From the NCBI GenBank assembly GCA_028866015.1, contig JAGWIW010000012.1:1-52105 (forward strand): a stretch of DNA of 52,105 bases, given 5' to 3'. The notes below the pieces were generated by a model. That model made no database searches. It was not told where the DNA came from and saw only the letters and a program-made list of their open reading frames with translations. Of this stretch, positions 28,248 to 36,421 are shown one piece after another. The position numbers and the translations under genes were made by a program. Source of the DNA: Betaproteobacteria bacterium (lineage in GTDB: Bacteria; Pseudomonadota; Gammaproteobacteria; Burkholderiales; Ferrovaceae). Within the stretch, counting starts at the first letter, position 1, and each line of letters starts with the position of its first letter.

Positions 28248-28877
28248 TCACGAGGCCGCTTCGGCGCGGGTGGTGAGAACCCGGTCGATGAGGCCGTACT
28301 GCTTGGCTTCCTCTGCACTCATGAAGTTGTCGCGATCAGTATCCTTTTCGATCACTTCGATCGGCTGCCCTGTATGCTGGCTCATCATTTCGTTGAGGCG
28401 CCGGCGCAGGTACAGGATTTCCTTGGCCTGGATTTCGATGTCCGCGGCCTGTCCCTGGGCTCCGCCCGAGGGTTGGTGAATCATCACGCGGGCATTGGGC
28501 AGGGAATAGCGCTTGCCCTTTGCTCCGGCAGCCAGCAGGAAAGCCCCCATGCTGGCGGCAATGCCGATGCAGGTGGTGGACACGTCCGCCTTGATGAACT
28601 GCATGGTGTCGTAAATCGCCAGTCCGGCGGAAACCGAGCCCCCAGGGGAATTGATGTAGAGGCTGATGTCCTTGTCCGGATTCTCGGACTCAAGGAACAG
28701 CATCTGCGCCACCACCAGGTTGGCCGAGTCTTCGGTCACCGGCCCCACCAGAAAAACCACGCGCTCCTTGAGCAGCCGCGAGAAAATATCGTACGCCCGC
28801 TCCCCGCGTCCGCTCTGTTCCACCACCATGGGAACCAGTCCAAGGGCCTGGGGATCCATTTTCAGCTGTCCATTCAT
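28248..28877 (-). CDS. clpP: ATP-dependent Clp protease proteolytic subunit ClpP
   Basis: A 209-residue serine protease subunit forming the tetradecameric barrel for ClpX/ClpA. The catalytic serine is S109 in [11 protein letters not shown] and the histidine is H134 in [10 protein letters not shown] short propeptide-like N-terminus precedes [11 protein letters not shown]. An in-frame ATG at 28859 is an alternative start. AAGGAA lies just before the ATG at 28877, and the tig stop is 10 nt upstream. Confidence 0.97.
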   Translation of the reverse strand: MNGQLKMDPQALGLVPMVVEQSGRGERAYDIFSRLLKERVVFLVGPVTEDSANLVVAQMLFLESENPDKDISLYINSPGGSVSAGLAIYDTMQFIKADVSTTCIGIAASMGAFLLAAGAKGKRYSLPNARVMIHQPSGGAQGQAADIEIQAKEILYLRRRLNEMMSQHTGQPIEVIEKDTDRDNFMSAEEAKQYGLIDRVLTTRAEAAS

Positions 28878-28886
28878 GAGGTTTCC

Positions 28887-30185
28887 TTACTGGGCTTGGC
28901 TTGCCAACTGTTCAAAGGGGGTCTGCACGTCTTCGGTTTTTGCCCGTGCGCAGACCCATTCCACCACATTATCCTCCAGAACCAGCGCTTCCACCTCCTG
29001 CAGGCGCTGCGGCTGCTGGAAGTACCAGCGGACCACTTCTTCGGGGCGCTCATAAGCGCCAGCCATGTCTTCAATAACGGCCCGAATCTGCTCGGGTTTA
29101 GCGGTCAGCTGTTCACTGCGGACCAATTCGGACAGGATCAGGCCCAGGGCCACACGGCGCTTGGCCTGATCCTCGAAAAGTTCGTCCGGCAATGCAAAAT
29201 TCAGGCTCTTTTGGCCGCGGGCAGCAAAATCGTTCAGCATGGATTCACGCAGGCGTCCGATTTCCTGGGCCACCAGGGCTTGCGGCAGGGGCAGCTGCGT
29301 CACATCAAGCAGGGCCTGCATGGCGCGATCTTTCACCATCCCCTTGATGCGGTTGCGCATTTCGCGCTCGAGATTGCGCCGCAACTCACTGCGGAGGGTT
29401 TCCAGACTGCCGTCGGAGACGCCCACCGAACGGGCGAAATCGCTGTTCAGTTCAGGGACCACCGGCTCTTCCACCGCGTGCAGGATCACATCAAAGCGCA
29501 CGGTCTTGCCGGCGAGGTCCGCGGAATGATAATCAGCCGGGAAAGTGAGGTCGAAGGAGTGGTTGGCGCCGGCTTCCAGGCCCTCCACCTGGGCTTCGAA
29601 ATCGGCCAGGAACTGCCCCTGTCCCAACACCAGGCGATGTCCTTTTGCCTGACCGCCGGCAAAGGGCTGGCCGTCCAGGAACCCATCGAAATCGAGCGTG
29701 ACCTGGTCACCCTTCTGCGCAGCGCGCGAAGCCGGCTGGTAGCGTGTGCGCTGCTGGCGCAGCACATCCACGGTGCGATCCACGTCTGCATCGGTGATTT
29801 CCGCCACCGGCCGCTGGATGGAAACCGCTGACACGTCCCCAACCTTGACTTCAGGATAGACTTCGAAAGTGGCCGTGAATTCGAACATCCCTTCCGCACC
29901 ACCGGCCTTGGGTTCAAAGCGGGGTGCGCCGGCCACGCGCAGGTTCTGCTCGCGCACCGCATCGCTGAACTGGCCCTGGGCCAGCTCGCTCAAGGCATCC
30001 TGGTGAACCTGCCCCCCATACTGCTGCACCACCAGCTTCATGGGCACCTTGCCCGGCCTGAAACCCTGCATGCGGGCTGTCTTGGCGATTTGTTTCAGGC
30101 GCACGTTGACTTCGGCATCCACCTTGGAAAGGGGAACCGCCAGTTGCAGCGTCCGTTCGAGCGAATTAGATTGCACAGTTTCCAT
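28887..30185 (-). CDS. tig: Trigger factor (ribosome-associated chaperone)
   Basis: A 432-residue peptidyl-prolyl isomerase and chaperone that meets nascent chains at the ribosome exit. The ribosome-docking signature GFRPGKVP is near residue 45. The FKBP-like domain (GDQVTLDFDGFLDGQPFAGG... LGQGQFLADFE) covers about 155-240, and the helical C-domain ends in Gln-rich sequence. The start at 30185 (METVQSNSLER) is chosen because the family begins so; the frame extends upstream but only over the divergent spacer. Confidence 0.96.
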   Translation of the reverse strand: METVQSNSLERTLQLAVPLSKVDAEVNVRLKQIAKTARMQGFRPGKVPMKLVVQQYGGQVHQDALSELAQGQFSDAVREQNLRVAGAPRFEPKAGGAEGMFEFTATFEVYPEVKVGDVSAVSIQRPVAEITDADVDRTVDVLRQQRTRYQPASRAAQKGDQVTLDFDGFLDGQPFAGGQAKGHRLVLGQGQFLADFEAQVEGLEAGANHSFDLTFPADYHSADLAGKTVRFDVILHAVEEPVVPELNSDFARSVGVSDGSLETLRSELRRNLEREMRNRIKGMVKDRAMQALLDVTQLPLPQALVAQEIGRLRESMLNDFAARGQKSLNFALPDELFEDQAKRRVALGLILSELVRSEQLTAKPEQIRAVIEDMAGAYERPEEVVRWYFQQPQRLQEVEALVLEDNVVEWVCARAKTEDVQTPFEQLASQAQ

Positions 30186-30227
30186 TACCCGGCCTTGTCG
30201 TGAACAATAGAATTGGTTAAACCCGAC

Positions 30228-30233
30228 ATTATA
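30228..30233 (-). promoter_or_regulatory. Candidate -10 of the tig-clpP-clpX transcript
   Basis: The minus strand has a perfect TATAAT 42 nt upstream of the tig ATG, in the divergent spacer with livG. No clear TTGACA-like -35 is present at 16-18 nt. Confidence 0.45.
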
Positions 30234-30287
30234 CAAAATCGGGGGCAATTCGGGTATGCTCCCCGCATTCACCCCGCCGCCACGGAC

Positions 30288-31076
30288 ATGACTGCCGCAG
30301 CCAGCAACACAATCCTTCAAACGCGCAACCTGAGCAAGAGCTTCAAGGGGTTCGTGGCCGTATCCGGAGTGGACCTGAAAGTACAGCGCGGCACCATTCA
30401 CGCCCTCATCGGCCCGAACGGTGCCGGCAAAACCACCTGCTTCAACCTGCTCACCAAATTCCTGGAACCTTCCGGCGGTCAGATCCTGTTCAACGGGGTG
30501 GACATCACCGCCGAATCGCCGGCTCAGGTGGCGCGCCGGGGCATCGTGCGTTCCTTCCAGATTTCAGCCGTCTTCCCCCACCTCACCGTGCTGGACAACA
30601 TCCGCATCGCGCTGCAACGCCCGCTTGGAAACAGTTTCCATTTCTGGCGGCCGGTGCGCTCGCTCGAAGTCCTCAACCCCCGCGCCATGACCCTGCTGGC
30701 CGAAGTGGGGCTGGAAGCCCAGGCACAGCGCCTGGCCGTGGAACTGCCCTACGGGCAGAAGCGTGCCCTGGAAATTGCCACCACGCTGGCGCTCGACCCC
30801 GAACTGCTGCTGCTGGACGAACCAACCCAGGGCATGGGCCATGAAGACGTGGAGCAGGTCATGGCCCTCATCAAGTCGGTGTCCGCCACACGCACCACCT
30901 TGATGGTGGAACACAACATGAAGGTAGTCGCCGGCATTTCAGACCGCATCACGGTACTGGCCCGGGGCGCCGTGCTGGCGGAAGGCACCTATGCCGAAAT
31001 CTCCGCCCATCCCGATGTGGTGTCGGCCTACATGGGCTCCAAAGCTGGCCATTTTGAACGCGGAGCAGCGGCATGA
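30288..31076 (+). CDS. Branched-chain-amino-acid-type ABC transporter ATP-binding protein (LivG-like)
   Basis: A 262-residue ATPase. Walker A GPNGAGKTTCFN, Walker B LLLLDEPTQGMG with the switch histidine in MVEHNMK, and the LivG-type insertion (ISAVFPHLTVLDNIRIALQ) are seen. The ABC signature reads LPYGQKRALEIA, with proline in place of the usual serine (LSxG). This protein is the first gene of the livG-livF-livJ-livH-livM-type operon and overlaps the next gene by 4 nt. The start at 30288 (MTAAASN) is preferred; an earlier GTG-like frame at 30213 adds unmatched residues. The substrate is not readable. Confidence 0.88.
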   Translation: MTAAASNTILQTRNLSKSFKGFVAVSGVDLKVQRGTIHALIGPNGAGKTTCFNLLTKFLEPSGGQILFNGVDITAESPAQVARRGIVRSFQISAVFPHLTVLDNIRIALQRPLGNSFHFWRPVRSLEVLNPRAMTLLAEVGLEAQAQRLAVELPYGQKRALEIATTLALDPELLLLDEPTQGMGHEDVEQVMALIKSVSATRTTLMVEHNMKVVAGISDRITVLARGAVLAEGTYAEISAHPDVVSAYMGSKAGHFERGAAA

Positions 31077-31780
31077 GCGGTACGGAATACCTCCGGGTCA
31101 CTGGCCTTCATGCATTCTACGGTGAATCCCACATCCTGCACGGCATGGACTTCTCCATCGACCGGGGCGAATGCGTTTCCCTGCTGGGCCGCAATGGCGC
31201 AGGACGCACCACCACCCTGCGCGCCATCATGGGCCTGACGGGGCGACGCACCGGCTCCATCATGGTGAACGGCACGGAAACCATCCACTGGCCCCCTCAT
31301 CGCATTGCCCGACTGGGCCTGGGCTACTGCCCCGAGGAGCGCGGCATCTACGCTTCGCTCTCCTGCGAGGAAAACCTCCTCATGCCCCCCGTGGTGGCAA
31401 GCGGCGGCATGACCCTGGAGGAAATCTACGACCTTTTTCCAAACCTCAAGGAGCGGCGCCATAGCCAGGGAACGCGCATGTCCGGAGGCGAACAGCAGAT
31501 GCTGGCGCTGGCCCGCATCCTGCGAACCGGCGCCCGCTTGCTGCTGCTGGACGAAATTTCCGAAGGCCTCGCGCCCGTGATCGTGGAGCGCCTGGCTGAA
31601 GTGATCTCCCTGCTCAAGACCAGGGGGTATACCATTCTTCTGGTTGAGCAGAATTTTCATTTTGCCGCGTCCCTGGCCGACCGCATGATCGTGGTGGAAC
31701 ATGGCCGGGCCGGCCTTCAACTCTCACAAAACGAACTGGCCGATAAAAAAGAGGCTTTGCAAGAACTGCTGGGTGTTTGA
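31073..31780 (+). CDS. Branched-chain-amino-acid-type ABC transporter ATP-binding protein (LivF-like), arginine in Walker A
   Basis: A 235-residue LivF-type ATPase. The signature MSGGEQQMLALAR, Walker B LLLLDEISEGLAP and switch region VEQNFHFA are normal. The Walker A loop reads GRNGAGRTTT, so the nucleotide-binding lysine is arginine (codon CGC). Walker B ends Asp-Glu-Ile rather than Asp-Glu-Pro, which is common in LivF. ATP hydrolysis may depend more on the partner LivG-like subunit. The gene overlaps its upstream neighbour by 4 nt and is followed by the binding-protein gene after 29 nt. Confidence 0.88.
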   Translation: MSGTEYLRVTGLHAFYGESHILHGMDFSIDRGECVSLLGRNGAGRTTTLRAIMGLTGRRTGSIMVNGTETIHWPPHRIARLGLGYCPEERGIYASLSCEENLLMPPVVASGGMTLEEIYDLFPNLKERRHSQGTRMSGGEQQMLALARILRTGARLLLLDEISEGLAPVIVERLAEVISLLKTRGYTILLVEQNFHFAASLADRMIVVEHGRAGLQLSQNELADKKEALQELLGV

Positions 31781-31809
31781 CCCTGATAATTTGCTGGAGG
31801 AGGAAACTG

Positions 31810-33051
31810 ATGAAAACGAAAAAGACTGTCGTCCCCTTTGCCTTGCGTTCCTCGGTTGCGGCGCTGGCCCTGACCCTGGGCCTGGCCATCGCAATGCCTT
31901 CACAGGCTCAAATATCTGACGGCGTGGTTCGCATCGGCGTGCTCACAGACATGTCCGGGGCCTATTCCGATCTGGCCGGCCCCGGCGCAGTCATTGCAGC
32001 CCACATGGCCGTTGAGGATTTCATTGCCAGGCAAAAACCCGCCTTTAAAATCGATATCGTGTCTGCAGACCACCAGGACAAGGGCGACATTGCATCCAAC
32101 AAAGCCCGTGAATGGTTTGACCGCGGACAGGTGGATGTGGTCACGGAACTGGTGTCCAGCACCACGGCGCTGGCCGTCATGAAAGTGGCCAAGGAAAAGA
32201 ACAAGATCGCACTCATCACGGGTGCCGGCTCCTCGCGCATCACCAATACAGACTGTAACGACGTCAGCGTGCACTGGGTGTACGACACTTACGCCACCGG
32301 CAACGGCACCGGCAAGGCGGTGGTGAAGCAAGGCGGGAAAACCTGGTATTTCCTGACGGCAGACTATGCTTTCGGCCAATCGCTGGAAAGGGACACCACA
32401 GCCGTGATCGAAGCGAACGGCGGCAAGGTGCTGGGCTCGGTGCGCCACCCCTTCCCCAGCACCGACCTCTCCTCGTACCTGCTCAAGGCGCAGGCCTCAG
32501 GCGCCCAGGTGATCGGTCTTGCCAATGCGGGGGCGGACACCATCAATTCCATCAAGCAGGCGTCGGAATTCGGCATCACGCCCAAGCAGACCCTGGCCGG
32601 CCTGCTGATGTTCATCACGGACATCAACAGCCTGGGGCTCAAGGCCACCCAGGGGATGTACCTGACCGAAGCGTTCTACTGGGACATGAACCCGGAAACG
32701 CGTGCCTGGTCCAAACGCTTCTACGCTCGTCATAAGAAAATGCCGACCATGGTGCAGGCCGGCCTCTATTCAGCCATCACCCACTACCTGGAAGCCGTGA
32801 AGGCGGTCAACTCCGACGACACCCAGAAAGTCATGGCGCAAATGAAAAAAATGCCGGTCAATGACTTCTTCGCCAGAAACGGGAAAATCCGGAACGACGG
32901 CCTGATGATGCACGACATGTATCTGATGCAGGTGAAGAAACCTTCCGAATCCCATTACCCCTGGGATTACTACAACGTCCGGGCCACCATCCCGGCCGCT
33001 GACGCCTTCCAGCCGCTCAGCCAGTCGCGCTGCCCTCTCGTCCATAAATGA
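31810..33051 (+). CDS. Periplasmic ligand-binding protein of a Liv-type ABC importer
   Basis: A 413-residue type I solute-binding protein (LivJ/LivK-like family). An N-terminal signal peptide (FALRSSVAALALTLGLAIA, cleaving after PSQA) is followed by IRIGVLTDMSG-like VRIGVLTDMSGAYSDLAGPG, the typical opening of the family. The start at 31810 has GGAGGAGGAAA upstream. Binding-site residues cannot be assigned by eye, and related proteins bind branched-chain amino acids, amides or aromatic acids, so the ligand is open. It overlaps livH by 4 nt. Confidence 0.85.
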   Translation: MKTKKTVVPFALRSSVAALALTLGLAIAMPSQAQISDGVVRIGVLTDMSGAYSDLAGPGAVIAAHMAVEDFIARQKPAFKIDIVSADHQDKGDIASNKAREWFDRGQVDVVTELVSSTTALAVMKVAKEKNKIALITGAGSSRITNTDCNDVSVHWVYDTYATGNGTGKAVVKQGGKTWYFLTADYAFGQSLERDTTAVIEANGGKVLGSVRHPFPSTDLSSYLLKAQASGAQVIGLANAGADTINSIKQASEFGITPKQTLAGLLMFITDINSLGLKATQGMYLTEAFYWDMNPETRAWSKRFYARHKKMPTMVQAGLYSAITHYLEAVKAVNSDDTQKVMAQMKKMPVNDFFARNGKIRNDGLMMHDMYLMQVKKPSESHYPWDYYNVRATIPAADAFQPLSQSRCPLVHK

Positions 33052-33935
33052 TCGAAATCTTCGGCGTCCCCCTGCTGGCCCTCGCGGGCCAGCTTTTGTT
33101 GGGGCTGGTCAATGGCTCTTTCTACGCCCTGCTGAGCCTGGGCCTGGCCGTCATTTTCGGCATGCTCAACATCATCAACTTTGCCCACGGGGCGTTTTAC
33201 ATGCTGGGTGCTTTCGCCGCCTGGATGCTGCTGGACAATTTCGGCATCGGTTATTTCGGTGCACTGGTCCTTGCCCCCATCCTGGTGGGAGCGGTGGGCA
33301 TCCTGGCGGAACGGTTGCTGCTCAAGCGGCTCTATCGGCTGGACCATCTTTATGGGCTGCTGCTCACCTTCGGCCTTGCGCTGATCCTGGAAGGCCTGTT
33401 CCGGGACCGTTTCGGGGTGAGCGGCGAAACATACGATGTACCTGATGTGCTTGAAGGCGCACTCAACCTGGGATTCATGGCCCTGCCCAAGTATCGGGTG
33501 TGGGTGGTGGGATTTTCCAGCCTGGTCTGCCTTGCCACCTGGCTTGTCATTGAAAAAACCCGCCTGGGTTCCTACCTGCGGGCCGCCACGGAAAACCCGC
33601 AGCTTACCCAGGCCTTCGGCGTGAACGTTCCCCTCATGGTCATGCTGACCTACGGATTTGGCGTGGGCCTGGCCGCGCTGGCCGGTGTCATGGCCGCCCC
33701 CATTTTCCAGGTCAGCCCCCTCATGGGCTCCAACCTCATCATCGTGGTTTTTGCGGTGGTGGTGATCGGCGGCATGGGATCGATCCTGGGTGCCATCGTG
33801 AGCGGGCTTGCCCTCGGAGTCGTGGAAGGGCTGGCCAAGGTTTACTATCCCGAAGCTTCCGCCACGGTGGTGTTCGTCATCATGGCGATCGTGCTGATCC
33901 TGCGGCCCGCCGGCCTGTTCGGCAAGGAGAAATGA
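33048..33935 (+). CDS. Branched-chain-amino-acid-type ABC transporter permease (LivH-like)
   Basis: A 295-residue inner-membrane permease with about eight hydrophobic helices. The opening LLLGLVNGSFYALLSLGLAVIFG and NIINFAHGAFYMLGA are LivH hallmarks, and the cytoplasmic ATPase-contact region is RAATENPQLTQAFGV. GGMGSILGAIVSGLALGVVE near the C-terminus is also typical. It overlaps both neighbours by 4 nt, so the operon is tightly coupled. Confidence 0.92.
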   Translation: MIEIFGVPLLALAGQLLLGLVNGSFYALLSLGLAVIFGMLNIINFAHGAFYMLGAFAAWMLLDNFGIGYFGALVLAPILVGAVGILAERLLLKRLYRLDHLYGLLLTFGLALILEGLFRDRFGVSGETYDVPDVLEGALNLGFMALPKYRVWVVGFSSLVCLATWLVIEKTRLGSYLRAATENPQLTQAFGVNVPLMVMLTYGFGVGLAALAGVMAAPIFQVSPLMGSNLIIVVFAVVVIGGMGSILGAIVSGLALGVVEGLAKVYYPEASATVVFVIMAIVLILRPAGLFGKEK

Positions 33936-34873
33936 TGCGCCGCCTGTGGATGGTACTGGTGCTGGCTGCAGCCATCCTGGCGCCGGCCGTGCTGTACCCG
34001 GTCCTGCTCATGAAAGTGCTGTGCTTCGCCATCTTTGCCAGCGCCTTCAACCTGCTGCTCGGCTACACCGGACTGCTCTCATTCGGCCATGCCGCCTTTT
34101 TCGGTGGCGCAGCCTACGTGGCCGGCTACACCATTCGCGAACTGGCCTGGAGCCCGCTGGCCGGCGTCGCTGCCGGCACTGCCGTGGCCGGCATCCTGGG
34201 ATGGATTTTCGGCCGCCTGGCCATCCGCCGCCAGGGCATCTACTTTGCGATGATCACCCTGGCACTGGCCCAGCTGCTTTATTTCGTCTGCCTGGAACTG
34301 CCCCAGACCGGAGGCGAAGACGGCCTCCAGGGCGTTCCCCGTGGGACATTGGCCGGGCTGGACCTCTCGAACGACCTCACGCTCTACTATGTCATCCTGA
34401 CCATTTCAGCACTGGTGTTTGTGCTGATTCACCGCACCATTCATTCCCCCTTCGGACAGGTGCTCAAGGCCATCCGGGAAAACGAGGCGCGCGCCGTCTC
34501 CCTGGGGTACGACGTGGATCGCTACAAGCTGCTCGCCTTCGTGCTGTCGGCAAGCCTGTCCGGGCTGGCTGGCGCGCTGAAGGTGCTGGTGTTCAAGTTC
34601 GCCACGCTCACGGACGTGCACTGGCACATGTCCGGGGACGTGGTGCTCATGACCATCCTGGGCGGTATCGGCACGGTGTCAGGGCCCATGGTGGGCGCCT
34701 CGCTCATCGTGACCCTGGAAGACCAGCTGGCAGACAAGGTGGGAGCCTTGGTGACGGTCATCATGGGCGCCATTTTTGTGGTGTGCGTGCTGCTGTTCCG
34801 GCGCGGCATCGTGGGCGAGGCATCGGCTTTCTGGCAGCGCATGCTGGGCAACCGCAATTCTCCCGGGATTTGA
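33932..34873 (+). CDS. Branched-chain-amino-acid-type ABC transporter permease (LivM-like)
   Basis: A 313-residue permease with about nine helices. The marks of LivM are AFNLLLGYTGLLSFGHAAFFGGAAYVAGY, GRLAIRRQGIYFAMITLALAQ and the ATPase-contact loop AIRENEARAVSLGYDV. It completes the five-gene set. The stop at 34871-34873 overlaps an FNR-like site that probably belongs to the next operon. Confidence 0.92.
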   Translation: MMRRLWMVLVLAAAILAPAVLYPVLLMKVLCFAIFASAFNLLLGYTGLLSFGHAAFFGGAAYVAGYTIRELAWSPLAGVAAGTAVAGILGWIFGRLAIRRQGIYFAMITLALAQLLYFVCLELPQTGGEDGLQGVPRGTLAGLDLSNDLTLYYVILTISALVFVLIHRTIHSPFGQVLKAIRENEARAVSLGYDVDRYKLLAFVLSASLSGLAGALKVLVFKFATLTDVHWHMSGDVVLMTILGGIGTVSGPMVGASLIVTLEDQLADKVGALVTVIMGAIFVVCVLLFRRGIVGEASAFWQRMLGNRNSPGI

Positions 34874-34911
34874 TCTAGCGCAAAGAGCACAACACGCCCT
34901 TCCCTAATACT
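34870..34911 (+). promoter_or_regulatory. Candidate FNR/Anr-type site and -10 for ubiD-ubiUVT
   Basis: TTGATCTAGCGCAA (34870-34883) matches 8 of 10 informative bases of the FNR/Anr consensus TTGAT-N4-ATCAA; the right half has two mismatches. With its centre at -41.5, the start would be about 34918, and a -10 would be expected at 34906-34911, where AATACT (4 of 6) is found. This is class II FNR promoter geometry. It is a prediction by eye only. Confidence 0.4.
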
Positions 34912-34942
34912 GGCAGCTTTGCCGGTCCTGGGAATCGCGATC

Positions 34943-36421
34943 GTGGCTTATGATGACCTGCGCACTTTTCTGCGCGATCTGGAACGACAGGGCGACCTGT
35001 TGCGGGTGGAAAAACCGGTCGACCCCATTCTGGAAAGCACCGCACTGTGCCTGAGAAGCTTGCAGGAAAAGGGGCCTGCCCTGCTTTTCGAAACTCCCCG
35101 GGGCTCCGGCCTGCCCCTCCTGGGCAATCTCTTCGGTTCCCCTGACCGCATCCGCGCCGCACTTCACCATCGCGCCATCCGTTCCTTTTCGGAGCTGGGC
35201 GAATTGCTGGCCACGCTGCAGGCCCCCCAGCTGCCGCGCGGGCTTGAAGGCTGGCTGCGAGCCTGGCCCGAATACGCCCAGTTGGCCAACGTGCGCCCGG
35301 ACTCCGCGGCCCATGCCCCCTTCGAATCCCAAATACTGGAAGGCGCTGCCGTTGATCTGTCCCTGCTGCCCATCCAGCAGTGCTGGCCGGAAGACGCCGG
35401 CCGTCTCATCACCTTTGGCCTGGTGGTCACCCGGGGCCTGCGACAGGCGCGACAGAACGTGGCGGTGTACCGCCAGCAAGTGATCGGGCCCAATCGGGTC
35501 ATCATGCGCTGGCTGCCGCACCGGGGCGGCGCCCTGGACCATGCGGACTGGGTTGCCGCCCGGCCGCAGGAACCTTTTCCCGTGGCAGTGGTGATCGGGG
35601 CCGACCCCTGCACCCAGCTCGCCGCAGTCAGCCCGATTCCCGACACCCTCTCGGAGTACGAGTTTGCCGGACTGCTGCGCGGCCAACCCACCCTGCTGCG
35701 CCGTTCCAGCCACACCGGCCTTGATGTCCCCGCCGGCGCGGAAATCGTGCTGGAAGGACATATCCATCCAGGCGATCGCGCGCTCGAAGGCCCCTTCGGA
35801 GACCACACCGGCTATTACAACAGCCAGGCCGAGTTTCCCGTGCTGACCGTGGAGCGGCTCTGCATGCGGGCAGGGGCCATCTACCAGGGAAGCTACATGG
35901 GACGCCCGCCACTGGACGAACCTTCGGTTCTGGCGCGGGAACTCAATGACCTTTTCGTGCCCCTGCTGCGCCGCACCTTTCCGGAAATCCTGGACTTTTA
36001 CCTGCCGCCCGAGGCCTGCTCCTACCGCATCGCGGTCGTCAGCCTGCGCAAGCAGTATGCCGGGCACGCCCGGCGCGTCATGATGGGCATTTGGTCCTGG
36101 TTGCGCCAGTTCACCTACACCAAATTCGTCATCGTGGTAGACGACGACATCGACATTCGCAACTGGAGCGAAGTGATCTGGGCCATTTCCACCCGCATGG
36201 ACCCGGTACGCGACTGCCTCCTGATCGAAAACACGCCCATCGATTATCTTGATTTCGCAAGCCCTGAAGCGGGCCTGGGAGGAAAAATGGGGCTTGATGC
36301 CACCAACAAATGGCCGGGGGAAACCCACCGCACCTGGGGACGTCCCATCCAGTACGATCCCCAGTTTGCCCGCCGCATGGATGCCTTTTGGCAGGCCCTC
36401 ACTTCGGAACGCGCCGCATGA
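34943..36421 (+). CDS. ubiD: UbiD family decarboxylase (4-hydroxy-3-polyprenylbenzoate decarboxylase)
   Basis: A 492-residue prenylated-FMN-dependent decarboxylase that removes the carboxyl group of the prenylated 4-hydroxybenzoate ring in ubiquinone synthesis. UbiD family segments are MAYDDLRTFLRDLERQGDL at the N-terminus, GPNRVIMRWLPHRGGA, EGPFGDHTGYYN, the metal/catalytic region and VVDDDIDIRNWSEVIWAIST. The GTG at 34943 is chosen because the family opens like this and gives the E. coli-like length of about 495. The cofactor-making UbiX is not in the window. The stop overlaps the ubiU start, which ties it to the anaerobic pathway. Confidence 0.93.
   Translation: MAYDDLRTFLRDLERQGDLLRVEKPVDPILESTALCLRSLQEKGPALLFETPRGSGLPLLGNLFGSPDRIRAALHHRAIRSFSELGELLATLQAPQLPRGLEGWLRAWPEYAQLANVRPDSAAHAPFESQILEGAAVDLSLLPIQQCWPEDAGRLITFGLVVTRGLRQARQNVAVYRQQVIGPNRVIMRWLPHRGGALDHADWVAARPQEPFPVAVVIGADPCTQLAAVSPIPDTLSEYEFAGLLRGQPTLLRRSSHTGLDVPAGAEIVLEGHIHPGDRALEGPFGDHTGYYNSQAEFPVLTVERLCMRAGAIYQGSYMGRPPLDEPSVLARELNDLFVPLLRRTFPEILDFYLPPEACSYRIAVVSLRKQYAGHARRVMMGIWSWLRQFTYTKFVIVVDDDIDIRNWSEVIWAISTRMDPVRDCLLIENTPIDYLDFASPEAGLGGKMGLDATNKWPGETHRTWGRPIQYDPQFARRMDAFWQALTSERAA

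Noticed and set aside
28179-29831. 550-codon open frame antisense to clpP and tig
   Set aside because: Composition is rich in His, Gln and Gly, typical of antisense reading, and both sense genes are certain.
34904-36328. 474-codon open frame antisense to ubiD
   Set aside because: No motif, no ribosome site, sense gene certain.
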